Positions 1-6,560 of a stretch of 7,437 nucleotides of DNA are shown piece by piece. Under the pieces are notes generated by a model, which had not been told where the DNA came from, searched no databases, and saw only the letters and a program-made list of their open reading frames with translations. The stretch comes from Syntrophomonadaceae bacterium (GTDB taxonomy: Bacteria; Bacillota; Dethiobacteria; DTU022): positions 1 to 7,437 of the forward strand of contig SKZS01000193.1 of assembly GCA_007127255.1 (NCBI GenBank), in the 5' to 3' direction. Numbering within the stretch: position 1 is the first letter of the stretch; every line of letters starts with the position of its first letter. The position numbers and the translations under genes are program-made.

Positions 1-75
1 ATGAGAATAATAAAGATAATCAGATATTTCAGGGAACTAGCTCAATAAAACGCTAAATAGGGTCAAAATCAGGGC

Positions 76-109
76 TTGATCGAAGAAAAAAATAGCGGCA
101 TAATATAAT
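76..109 (+). promoter_or_regulatory. Candidate sigma-A-type promoter of hsp20
   Basis: TTGATC at 76-81 is followed after 17 bases by CATAAT at 99-104, a good match to a vegetative -35/-10 pair. A perfect TATAAT lies at 104-109, but it has no -35 box at the usual distance and could be an alternative -10. Either choice puts the transcript start inside or at the edge of the CIRCE operator, the usual geometry for HrcA repression. The assignment is by eye. Confidence 0.6.
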
Positions 110-135
110 TAGCACTCGCCAAGGAAGAGTGCTAA
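109..135 (+). promoter_or_regulatory. CIRCE operator (HrcA binding site)
   Basis: The inverted repeat TTAGCACTC-N9-GAGTGCTAA has two fully complementary 9-base arms (109-117 and 127-135) and a 9-base spacer, matching the CIRCE consensus exactly. CIRCE is the operator of the heat-shock repressor HrcA. HrcA is kept active by the GroE chaperonin, so repression is lost when misfolded protein accumulates. The element overlaps the expected transcript start of the hsp20 gene and ends 27 bases before its start codon. The hrcA gene is not in this window. Confidence 0.96.
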
Positions 136-149
136 CAAAACTATATAAT

Positions 150-155
150 GGGAGG
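150..155 (+). promoter_or_regulatory. Ribosome binding site deciding the hsp20 start
   Basis: GGGAGG at 150-155 lies 7 bases before the ATG at 163. An in-frame ATG at 148 overlaps this site and would have no binding site of its own, so 163 is the start. Confidence 0.85.
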
Positions 156-162
156 GATCGCC

Positions 163-609
163 ATGAGAGACTTGGTAAGAAGGAATGCAGGTACAAGCGG
201 TGACTTGGATCGCGTTCGCTCGGGTTTCGATCATTTTTTAGCTGATGCGTTTTTCCGCAACTGGCCAGTGAGTGGGGATGGAGCCTTCCCGCAGGTAGAT
301 CTTTACGATACAGAAGGTTCTTTAGTAGCAATGGCCAGTCTGCCCGGAGTAGGTATCGAGGATGTAGAGGTTACAGCTAACAATGATACCTTGACAATTT
401 CAGGCGAAATTAAGATGGAACCCGCCGAAGGTGAAGTGCTCTGGCAGGAGCGAACAGGTGGCAAATTCTATCGCAGCTTTAAACTGCCCGTACCGATTAA
501 AGCTAATGATGTTGATGCCAGCTTCAAAGACGGAGTGCTGCGTATAGAAATGCCGAAGACCGATGAAATAAGAAGCCGCACAGTTAAAATCAAAGAAGGA
601 AAGAAGTAA
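163..609 (+). CDS. hsp20: Small heat-shock protein, Hsp20/alpha-crystallin family
   Basis: This is a 148-residue ATP-independent holdase chaperone of the cytoplasm. Family members form oligomers and keep unfolding proteins soluble for refolding by DnaK and GroEL. A short N-terminal arm (about 1-41) with aromatic residues is followed by the alpha-crystallin domain (about 42-135). The domain shows the LPGV motif (60-63), the DTLTISGE strand (75-82) and the signature GVLRIEMPK (124-132). The tail carries a V-K-I motif (141-143), the IxI/V element that docks into a neighbouring subunit. Length is normal for the family. The gene stands alone: a CIRCE operator lies upstream and a strong intrinsic terminator starts 22 bases after the stop. 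Heat-shock control by HrcA follows from the operator. The start at 163 is favoured over 148 by ribosome-binding-site spacing. Family assignment is secure. Confidence 0.96.
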   Translation: MRDLVRRNAGTSGDLDRVRSGFDHFLADAFFRNWPVSGDGAFPQVDLYDTEGSLVAMASLPGVGIEDVEVTANNDTLTISGEIKMEPAEGEVLWQERTGGKFYRSFKLPVPIKANDVDASFKDGVLRIEMPKTDEIRSRTVKIKEGKK

Positions 610-631
610 AATCAAAAAACTGCTTAAATGC

Positions 632-667
632 AGCCGGGCCGGATAGCTAAGAGGGCCCGGCTTTTCT
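632..667 (+). terminator. Rho-independent terminator of hsp20
   Basis: A perfect 9-base-pair GC-rich stem, AGCCGGGCC (632-640) with GGCCCGGCT (654-662), encloses a 13-base loop and runs into TTTTCT. It sits just after the hsp20 stop and isolates that unit from the downstream genes. Confidence 0.93.
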
Positions 668-671
668 ATAT

Positions 672-700
672 TTGTCCTTGTCCTTATTTTACGGTAAGAT
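672..700 (+). promoter_or_regulatory. Candidate promoter of the gnd-zwf run
   Basis: TTGTCC (672-677) and TAAGAT (695-700) are separated by 17 bases. Each hexamer matches the sigma-A consensus at four of six positions. It lies just after the hsp20 terminator and 66 bases before gnd, where a promoter is expected because read-through is blocked. A second TTGTCC copy at 678-683 is badly spaced. This is a plausible but moderate call. Confidence 0.4.
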
Positions 701-750
701 GTAAGTAGTTTTTTTATAAAAAGTGAATAAGCTTCTTAGGGGTTACTTGA

Positions 751-766
751 GAGAGGATGCTGGAGG
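751..766 (+). promoter_or_regulatory. Unusual ribosome binding region of gnd
   Basis: Two purine-rich cores precede the start: GAGAGG at 751-756 (10 bases from the ATG at 767) and GGAGG at 762-766, which directly abuts that ATG. An out-of-frame ATG at 757 lies between them. The first core is the likely Shine-Dalgarno. The frame of the conserved N-terminal Rossmann motif allows only the ATG at 767, because no in-frame ATG, GTG or TTG lies between it and the upstream TAG at 737. Confidence 0.6.
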
Positions 767-1687
767 ATGGAAATAGCATTAATTGGTCTTGGCAAGATGG
801 GTTACGCCCTGGCCCTCAACATGAAGGATCACGGTCACAGGGTTGTTGCATACAGCCGCAGTCCCGAAAAAGCGGCTGCCCTCGCTGATGAAGGATTGGA
901 AGGAACCTCGAGCCTGGAAGATTTATGTGCATCTATAAAAGGTCGAAGGTTGATCTGGCTGATGGTTCCCGCCGGTAAAGCGGTAGATAAAATGATTGCC
1001 AAATTGCTGCCTCTTTTAAATGAGAGGGATATTATTGTTGACGGCGGCAATTCTCATTATGGTGATTCCATACGCCGGTTTTCTGAATTACAAAAGGAGA
1101 AGATCGATTACGTAGATGCCGGAATCAGTGGAGGACCGTCAGGTGCCCGAAGCGGAGCCTGTATAATGGTTGGTGCCGAAGAAAATATCTACAAATACCT
1201 TGAGCCTCTTTTAAATGATCTATCTACCGAAGGCGGCTGTCTCAGGGTTGGTGGAGCCGGGGCAGGGCATTACGTTAAAATGGTTCATAACGGTATTGAA
1301 TACGGCATGATGCAGGCTATAGCCGAAGGATTCGAATTGATGGACAGCGGTCCTTATGAAATAAACTTTCATGAACTTTCTAAACTCTGGAACAGGGGTT
1401 CGGTTATCCGGAGCTGGCTAATTGAGTTAACCGCCAATATATTTGCTGAAGATCCCAAACTGAAGAAAATAGAAGGAATTGTAGGTTCTTCAGGTACGGG
1501 TTTGTGGACTGTCGAGGAAGCTCTGCTCAGAAAGGTGCCCCTGCCTGTAATAACCCAGGCTCTTTTTACTCGTTACCGGTCAGAGCAGAACAATGTATTT
1601 TCAGCCCGGCTGGCTGCCAGTTTGCGCCGTGAGTTTGGCGGGCACGATGTTGAAAAGCCTGAAGTGAAAAATGATTTGTCAAGCTAA
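767..1687 (+). CDS. gnd: 6-phosphogluconate dehydrogenase, decarboxylating (short form)
   Basis: The enzyme oxidatively decarboxylates 6-phosphogluconate to ribulose 5-phosphate and CO2 in the cytoplasm, the last oxidative step of the pentose phosphate pathway. The N-terminal Rossmann domain carries GLGKMG (7-12). DGGNSHYGDS (92-101) and DAGISGGPSGARSG (117-130) are substrate-site motifs. The catalytic stretch KMVHNGIEYG (171-180) holds the lysine (K171), H174, N175 and glutamate (E178) of the family. The C-terminal helical domain ends in FGGH (290-293). At 306 residues it belongs to the short, about 300-residue class rather than the about 470-residue E. coli type. The residues after the second beta strand read YSRSPEK (29-35). 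The arginine-serine pair resembles NADP-preferring enzymes, whereas many short forms have an aspartate there and use NAD; cofactor choice is therefore uncertain. zwf follows after 56 bases. Confidence 0.95.
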   Translation: MEIALIGLGKMGYALALNMKDHGHRVVAYSRSPEKAAALADEGLEGTSSLEDLCASIKGRRLIWLMVPAGKAVDKMIAKLLPLLNERDIIVDGGNSHYGDSIRRFSELQKEKIDYVDAGISGGPSGARSGACIMVGAEENIYKYLEPLLNDLSTEGGCLRVGGAGAGHYVKMVHNGIEYGMMQAIAEGFELMDSGPYEINFHELSKLWNRGSVIRSWLIELTANIFAEDPKLKKIEGIVGSSGTGLWTVEEALLRKVPLPVITQALFTRYRSEQNNVFSARLAASLRREFGGHDVEKPEVKNDLSS

Positions 1688-1743
1688 TTGATTTTGCCTG
1701 AACTAATTTCTCTCTCTATTTTCTGATCAAGGAGCTGTTTGTC

Positions 1744-3204
1744 ATGTCTGTCCCGGGTTGTACGATGGTTATTTTTGGCGGCACAGGCGACCTTGCTCAC
1801 CGTAAGCTGGCGCCTGCAATCTATAACCTTCACTTAGAAGGCAGGCTGCCATCAGACTTTTCCCTTGTTGGTGTTGGCAGGAAGCAAAAATCAGATTCCC
1901 AGTACCGTCAAGAGCTGGCATCCTCAATCAGCAAGTACTCTTCCTCAACCTGGGATGAAAAGCAGTGGCAAACCCTGGCTTTAAAAATTCATTATCATGC
2001 CGGCGATATGCGCTACGCCGAAAACTACCTGCCCTTTAAAGACGCAGTTGAAACCTGCAATATTGAAAGCGGCGGTAACGGCAACTATCTATACTATATG
2101 GCCCTCGCCCCCCATTTGTTTACTCCTATTGCCGAAAATCTTAAACTTCACAATATGACTGCCGGTGAATCGGGATGGCGCCGAATTATGATCGAAAAAC
2201 CTTTTGGCTATGATCTTTCCTCGGCCCGGAAACTTAATAATACCCTTTCAGCAATAATTGATGAAGAAAGCATATACCGTATTGATCACTATCTTGGTAA
2301 AGAAATGCTCCAGAATATTTTAGTTATTCGTTTTGCCAATACTATTTTTGAGCCCCTCTGGAATAAGCGTTTTATTGATCATGTTCAGATCAGCGCTCGC
2401 GAAAGTGACGGAATAGGTGATCGCGGTCGCTATTATGATCGGGTCGGTGCCATGCGCGATATGTTTCAGAGTCATCTACTCCAAATGCTGGCTTTGATGG
2501 CAATGGAACCTCCTCTAAAGGCTGATCCTGACACAATCCGTACTGAAAAGCTTAAACTTCTGAATGCTGTGCATTTGTGGCCGGAAGAAGAGAGTAAAAG
2601 TAACCTGATTTTCGGGCAGTACTATGGTTATATGCAGGAAAAAGATGTTGCCGCATATTCTCAAACCGAAACTTATACCGCTTTGAAACTGGCTGTGAAC
2701 AATTCCCGCTGGCAGGGCGTTCCATTTTATTTGCAAACGGGTAAAAAGTTGGAGGACAAACTGGTAAAGATAGTAATCCAGTTTAAGAGCCCGCCTTCAT
2801 TCTATTTTGGCGATCCCCTGGAAGGAGTATACAAAGAGCGCAACGATCTAATAAATCTTTTAACGTTAAAAGTGCAGCCAAAGGAAGGTGTGGCATTTCA
2901 GTTTAATGTAAAAAAGCCCGCTGCAATAGAAGAAGTTGTTCCTGCCGAGATGGACTTCTGCCAACCCTGCGCTTTCCTGATCAACACCCCTGAAGCATAT
3001 GAGTTGCTATTGCTCGATGTTATGAATGGCGATCAAACCCGGTTTAGCAGCTGGAATGAAATAGAAAGTTCATGGATATTGACAGATTCTATTCACAGTC
3101 AGCACAGGAAGTCACTTGGTAATTTTGATATTTACGAAGCTGGCAGTCTGGGTCCCGAGAGTGCAGCAGATATGTTGATCCGGGACGGACGTCACTGGTG
3201 GTAG
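1744..3204 (+). CDS. zwf: Glucose-6-phosphate 1-dehydrogenase
   Basis: It oxidises glucose 6-phosphate to 6-phosphogluconolactone with reduction of NAD(P), the entry step of the oxidative pentose phosphate pathway. The 486-residue length is typical. The N-terminal Rossmann domain shows FGGTGDLAHRKL (11-22). EKPFG (151-155) and the signature RIDHYLGKE (179-187) form the substrate site. RYYDRVGAMRDMFQSHLLQ (229-247) holds the presumed catalytic base H244. FANTIFEPLWN (197-207) is a further family block. Two small departures are visible: the usual QNH reads QSH (242-244), and the usual arginine of the R-x-G-K motif reads glutamine in LQTGKKL (330-336). AAGGAG at 1729-1734 lies 9 bases before the ATG. 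It follows gnd by 56 bases with no terminator between, so co-transcription is likely. No 6-phosphogluconolactonase gene is present nearby. Confidence 0.97.
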   Translation: MSVPGCTMVIFGGTGDLAHRKLAPAIYNLHLEGRLPSDFSLVGVGRKQKSDSQYRQELASSISKYSSSTWDEKQWQTLALKIHYHAGDMRYAENYLPFKDAVETCNIESGGNGNYLYYMALAPHLFTPIAENLKLHNMTAGESGWRRIMIEKPFGYDLSSARKLNNTLSAIIDEESIYRIDHYLGKEMLQNILVIRFANTIFEPLWNKRFIDHVQISARESDGIGDRGRYYDRVGAMRDMFQSHLLQMLALMAMEPPLKADPDTIRTEKLKLLNAVHLWPEEESKSNLIFGQYYGYMQEKDVAAYSQTETYTALKLAVNNSRWQGVPFYLQTGKKLEDKLVKIVIQFKSPPSFYFGDPLEGVYKERNDLINLLTLKVQPKEGVAFQFNVKKPAAIEEVVPAEMDFCQPCAFLINTPEAYELLLLDVMNGDQTRFSSWNEIESSWILTDSIHSQHRKSLGNFDIYEAGSLGPESAADMLIRDGRHWW

Positions 3205-3232
3205 TTAAGCTTCTTACTCTGTAATCAGGTAC

Positions 3233-3237
3233 GGAGG
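3233..3237 (+). promoter_or_regulatory. Ribosome binding site deciding the start of the cyclase-family gene
   Basis: GGAGG at 3233-3237 lies 7 bases before the ATG at 3245. A GTG at 3239 in the same frame is only one base from this site and is therefore an unlikely start. Confidence 0.8.
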
Positions 3238-3244
3238 CGTGCAA

Positions 3245-3919
3245 ATGGTTCTTTATGATATTTCCATGGCCATTGAGCCTGGAATGGCTGTTTATAAGAA
3301 CAAAGCGGAAAAAAAGCCGCTTATTGAAACTATGCGGGATTTTAGTAAGGATACGGTTTATGAAAGCCGTCTCGGAATGGACATGCACACCGGAACGCAC
3401 ATCGATATGCCTTTACACATGATTCCCTCGGGTGACACATCAGATTACTGGTCTCCGGAAAACATGTTTACCGCCTGTGCTGTGTTAGATTTTACTGATT
3501 TGCCGGCTGATCATATCACTTCTTACGATCTTCAGCAAAAAGAAGAGTCGATGCAGAACAGCGGACTCGCTCCCGGTCTTTATAAAACTGTATTACTGAA
3601 AACAAAGAATTCACTGGAAGATGAGTTTAAGGCATCATTTGCCTATCTCGATAAAAGTGGCGCCGATTACCTGGTTAAAAAAGAAATTGTTGGAGTCGGA
3701 ATTGATGCTCTCGGTATTGAACGAAACCAGCCGGGCCACGAAACTCATAAAACCCTCCTGGGATCTGGTATATGGATTATAGAAGGCCTTCGCCTTAAAG
3801 ATGTGCCTGAAGGCGTATATATCCTGGCTGTTATGCCACTGAAGATTATGAAAGTTGAAGCGCTGCCAGCCCGGGCAGTTCTTTTGGCAGTGGACAGCCT
3901 GTTAATTAATAAATCTTAA
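3245..3919 (+). CDS. Cyclase/kynurenine formamidase-family metal-dependent hydrolase
   Basis: This 224-residue protein belongs to the putative cyclase family (PF04199), whose known members include kynurenine formamidase and isatin hydrolase; these hydrolyse amide bonds, in the second case within a ring. The metal-binding signature HxGTHxDxPxH is complete at 48-58, giving H48, H52, D54 and H58. A second block, with H165 and H168 followed by E180 inside GSGIWIIEGL (173-182), supplies the distal histidine and glutamate; the H168-E180 spacing of 12 matches kynurenine formamidase as I recall it. GVGIDALGIE (150-159) is the central family strand. No signal peptide is seen, so it is probably cytoplasmic. 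It begins 40 bases after zwf and 62 bases before the reductase gene. The substrate cannot be predicted. No other tryptophan-catabolism gene is present, so a kynurenine role is not supported. Hydrolysis of a lactone or a cyclic amide is possible. Confidence 0.88.
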   Translation: MVLYDISMAIEPGMAVYKNKAEKKPLIETMRDFSKDTVYESRLGMDMHTGTHIDMPLHMIPSGDTSDYWSPENMFTACAVLDFTDLPADHITSYDLQQKEESMQNSGLAPGLYKTVLLKTKNSLEDEFKASFAYLDKSGADYLVKKEIVGVGIDALGIERNQPGHETHKTLLGSGIWIIEGLRLKDVPEGVYILAVMPLKIMKVEALPARAVLLAVDSLLINKS

Positions 3920-3969
3920 TTTCAAGCGCCTTTATAAATGTACAGAAAAAGCAGTGATTGATCACAGGC

Positions 3970-3975
3970 AGGAGG
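3970..3975 (+). promoter_or_regulatory. Ribosome binding site deciding the aldo/keto reductase start
   Basis: AGGAGG at 3970-3975 lies 6 bases before the ATG at 3982. The longer frame from TTG at 3958 would place this site inside the coding region and has no Shine-Dalgarno of its own. Confidence 0.85.
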
Positions 3976-3981
3976 TTTTGT

Positions 3982-5055
3982 ATGGAACCGGTCAGACTTG
4001 GTAAAACTAATTTAATGGTCAGCCCTATTGGATTTGGTGCTTTACCAATTCAATCTGTCGATCGGGAAAGTGCAGTTAAGGTTGTCCGTTATGCTTATGA
4101 TAAAGGGATCAACTTTTTTGATACGGCAAGAGGTTATACTACCAGTGAAGCTGATCTTGGAAGAGCCCTTAAGGATTACGGCAGCGAGGTTATAGTTGCC
4201 ACCAAATCAAAGTATAAGGATATGAAGCAGTTTGACAAAAGTTTCAATACCAGTTTTGCTAACCTGCAGCGAAGCTATATTGACCTGTTTCAGTTTCACA
4301 TAGTAAACTACGAAAACGAGCTGGAAGAGATTTTGGAAAAAGGCGGTCCGCTTGATTATCTTGAAGAGCAAAAGGAAAAAGGAAAAGTGCGCCACATCGG
4401 TATTACTTCTCACCGGCCGCAAATGATGTTAAAGGCTCTGCCGACAGGTAAATTTGAAACGGTTCAGATTCCCCTGAACTATATTGAAGACGAACCACTG
4501 GAAAAGCTGATTCCCCTGGCCCGTTCTCTGGATGTAGGTATTATCGCCATGAAACCTGTAGCCGGAGGTGTATATACCAGCAACCGATCGGCACTGCGGT
4601 GGATTCTTCAATATTCAGATGTAGTCCCCATTCCCGGAATGTGCCGGATAGAAGAGGTCGATGATAATTTGCAGGCCCTGGATATTCCAATAACAAAAGC
4701 TGAAATTGAGCAGTTAGAAGCAGACAAGCAGGAGCTGGGAACCGTATTTTGCCGTCGCTGTGACTATTGCATGCCATGTCCCAATGATATTGAGGCTTCA
4801 TATATTGTTCGCTCTGGGATGATATTTAAACGAGCTGGTTGGGATAAAATGGAAATGAGTCACATTGAATCCTTCACCAAGGGTCTTTACTGTGAACAAT
4901 GTGGTGTTTGTGAAGAAAGATGTCCCTACGATCTGCCATTGACAGAGATGGTCATAAACGAAAGTGAGGCCATGTTGCGCAAAGGTGTTGACCAGGGTCT
5001 GATAACAGAAGATGAGCTGCAAGAAAAGCTAAAGGCGGCAGGGCAAAGCAGCTAA
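3982..5055 (+). CDS. Aldo/keto reductase with C-terminal 4Fe-4S ferredoxin domain
   Basis: This 357-residue cytoplasmic oxidoreductase has two parts. Residues about 1-245 form an aldo/keto reductase barrel with the catalytic tetrad in place: D47 and Y52 in DTARGY, K75 in VATKSK, and H106 in DLFQFH. The barrel end shows MKPVAGG (190-196) and VPIPGM (215-220). Residues about 255-320 are ferredoxin-like, with C257, C260, C263 and C266 (C-x2-C-x2-C-x2-CP) and C304, C307, C310 and C314 (C-x2-C-x2-C-x3-CP), enough for two [4Fe-4S] clusters. This architecture (COG1453-like) is common in anaerobes and suggests electron exchange between nicotinamide or ferredoxin and a carbonyl substrate. The substrate and electron donor are not known for the group. 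The helical tail (about 320-357) is charged. Neighbours are the metal hydrolase upstream and a solute symporter 78 bases downstream. An oxygen-sensitive enzyme fits an anaerobic host. Confidence 0.94.
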   Translation: MEPVRLGKTNLMVSPIGFGALPIQSVDRESAVKVVRYAYDKGINFFDTARGYTTSEADLGRALKDYGSEVIVATKSKYKDMKQFDKSFNTSFANLQRSYIDLFQFHIVNYENELEEILEKGGPLDYLEEQKEKGKVRHIGITSHRPQMMLKALPTGKFETVQIPLNYIEDEPLEKLIPLARSLDVGIIAMKPVAGGVYTSNRSALRWILQYSDVVPIPGMCRIEEVDDNLQALDIPITKAEIEQLEADKQELGTVFCRRCDYCMPCPNDIEASYIVRSGMIFKRAGWDKMEMSHIESFTKGLYCEQCGVCEERCPYDLPLTEMVINESEAMLRKGVDQGLITEDELQEKLKAAGQSS

Positions 5056-5133
5056 AAAAATGGTAGAATAGCAAACAACTGGAAATGGGTGTTTCATAAT
5101 TCAGCAGTTAAACAGTAAAGGATATACCACGAT

Positions 5134-6528
5134 ATGGAACTGACTGTTCTTCATGCAGTGGGCATGGTTGCAGCTTTAATCATTGTCTTTGGAATTGGCA
5201 TCTATTCAGCGCGCAAAGTTCATACCTCTATTGATTTTTCGGTCAGCGGGCGTAAGGCCGGCTCATTTTTAGTAATGGGTACTATTCTCGGCACCCTTGT
5301 GGGGGGAGCTTCGACAATCGGGACTGCGCAGCTGGCATATCTTTATGGTTTTTCTGCCTGGTGGTTTACTCTCGGTGGAGGTTTAGGATGCCTGATTATT
5401 GCCCTATTCCTGGTTAAACCAATGCGGGAAACCAGATTTGAGACGATACCTCGTTTTATATCTTCAAGTTACGGTATAACGGCAGGAGTTATGGCCGCAC
5501 TCTTTGTTTCCCTGGGTATGTTTATCAACATTATGCCCCAGGTATTTTCTTCGATGGCCCTGCTGTCTTCCATGTTTCCTGTCGATCTTCGCCTTGCGGC
5601 GCTGATCGCAGTAGCCCTGGCTGTGCTTTATGTTGTTTTTGGCGGAGCGTGGGGAACCGGTCTGATGGGCTTAACAAAAATCATGTTGACCTGTGCTGTC
5701 ATGATTGCCGGAGGGTTCGTGGCCCTGACTCTAGCTGGTGGACCGGTCGGTCTTGGCAGTCATTTTCCTGCCTATCCCTGGTTCAGTCTTTTTGGGCGCG
5801 GAGTTAATACCGACCTGGCTGCCGCCTTTGCCCTGATGGTCGGGGTTCTTTCCAGCCAAATATATTTCCAGGGGGTTTTCTCCAGCCGCGATCTTGAAGC
5901 GGCAAGAGGTGGAGCCCTGCTTAGCGCTGTCTTAGCTCCTGCTATTGGCCTGGGAGGCATCCTGATCGGGCTCTACATGAGGATGCATTACCCTGCCATA
6001 GATCCGGCCCAGGCCCTGCCTCTTTTTGTGATCAATTATCTAACCCCCTGGTTTGCCGGGATCGTTCTTATTACACTCCTTCTGGCTTCAGTTGGGACGG
6101 CGGCCGGCTTGACCCTGGGGGTCAGCACGATGCTTAATCGTGACATTTATCTCAGGTTGCGCCCCCATGCTGATGATCGTCGGGTGCTGTTCATTTTTCG
6201 TCTTTTCATTGTTTTAATTATGACCCTGGCCCTGGTTGTAGTCCTGGTTACAAGGGGTGATGTAATTATTTTAAACTGGAGTTATCTTTCACTTGGACTT
6301 CGCGGGGCAACGATCTGTTTTCCGCTGTTTGCTGCTATTTTTCTTAAGGGTAAAATTTCTCCCCGGGCCGGGACCCTGGCTGTTATAATAGCTCCATCGG
6401 TAGTAATTCTCGGGACATTGTTACAGTTAGGCCTTAACCCGCTCTATCCGGGTTTGGCAATTAGTTTTTTAATCCTGTTATTTGATTATTATAGAAACGG
6501 AGGCAAGTATTTTGAAGAGCAGGAATAA
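5134..6528 (+). CDS. Sodium:solute symporter (SSS family) permease
   Basis: This 464-residue integral membrane protein has about 13 hydrophobic segments, roughly at 5-24, 42-62, 73-94, 114-140, 153-172, 180-203, 225-248, 262-284, 302-330, 350-370, 378-402, 408-430 and 434-450. Family marks are DFSVSGR (34-40) after the first helix, GGASTIGTAQLAYLYG (57-72) in the second helix region, and ASVGTAAGLTLGVSTMLNRDIY (318-339), where the SSS sodium-site helix normally lies before a conserved aspartate. SSS transporters couple sodium entry to uptake of sugars, carboxylates, proline or pantothenate. The substrate cannot be told from these motifs. Translation has only a modest Shine-Dalgarno, AAAGGA at 5117-5122, 11 bases before the ATG, so expression may be low. 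It lies between the reductase and the ACT-domain gene, and co-transcription with either is plausible. Confidence 0.92.
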   Translation: MELTVLHAVGMVAALIIVFGIGIYSARKVHTSIDFSVSGRKAGSFLVMGTILGTLVGGASTIGTAQLAYLYGFSAWWFTLGGGLGCLIIALFLVKPMRETRFETIPRFISSSYGITAGVMAALFVSLGMFINIMPQVFSSMALLSSMFPVDLRLAALIAVALAVLYVVFGGAWGTGLMGLTKIMLTCAVMIAGGFVALTLAGGPVGLGSHFPAYPWFSLFGRGVNTDLAAAFALMVGVLSSQIYFQGVFSSRDLEAARGGALLSAVLAPAIGLGGILIGLYMRMHYPAIDPAQALPLFVINYLTPWFAGIVLITLLLASVGTAAGLTLGVSTMLNRDIYLRLRPHADDRRVLFIFRLFIVLIMTLALVVVLVTRGDVIILNWSYLSLGLRGATICFPLFAAIFLKGKISPRAGTLAVIIAPSVVILGTLLQLGLNPLYPGLAISFLILLFDYYRNGGKYFEEQE

Positions 6529-6546
6529 CAATATATTAGTTCTAAA

Positions 6547-6552
6547 AAGGAG
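6547..6552 (+). promoter_or_regulatory. Ribosome binding site deciding a TTG start
   Basis: AAGGAG at 6547-6552 lies 8 bases before TTG at 6561. The longest frame would begin with GTG at 6552, which overlaps the site itself, so TTG is the better start. Confidence 0.75.
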
Positions 6553-6560
6553 TGGCGGCA

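Noticed and set aside
1..48. A short open stretch from an ATG at position 1 to TAA at 46-48, possibly the tail of an upstream gene
   Set aside because: Only 15 codons are visible, the composition is AT-rich, and no family motif or ribosome binding site can be judged at the window edge.
53..331. Minus-strand frame of 92 codons across the hsp20 leader
   Set aside because: It runs antisense through the CIRCE element and the hsp20 start and resembles no protein family; it is a chance frame.
711..722. Perfect AT palindrome TTTTTATAAAAA upstream of gnd
   Set aside because: It is low-complexity and made only of A and T; it cannot be told from chance in an AT-rich gap, and it lacks the GC stem of a terminator.
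3245..3919. Calling the cyclase-family gene kynB (tryptophan degradation)
   Set aside because: The metal site is shared by the whole family and no tryptophan or kynurenine gene is nearby, so the specific name is not supported.
5015..5061. Inverted repeat AGCTGC/GCAGCT at the end of the aldo/keto reductase gene as a terminator
   Set aside because: The arms are only 6 bases with a loop of about 27 bases, and the run that follows on the + strand is A, not T, so it does not fit an intrinsic terminator.
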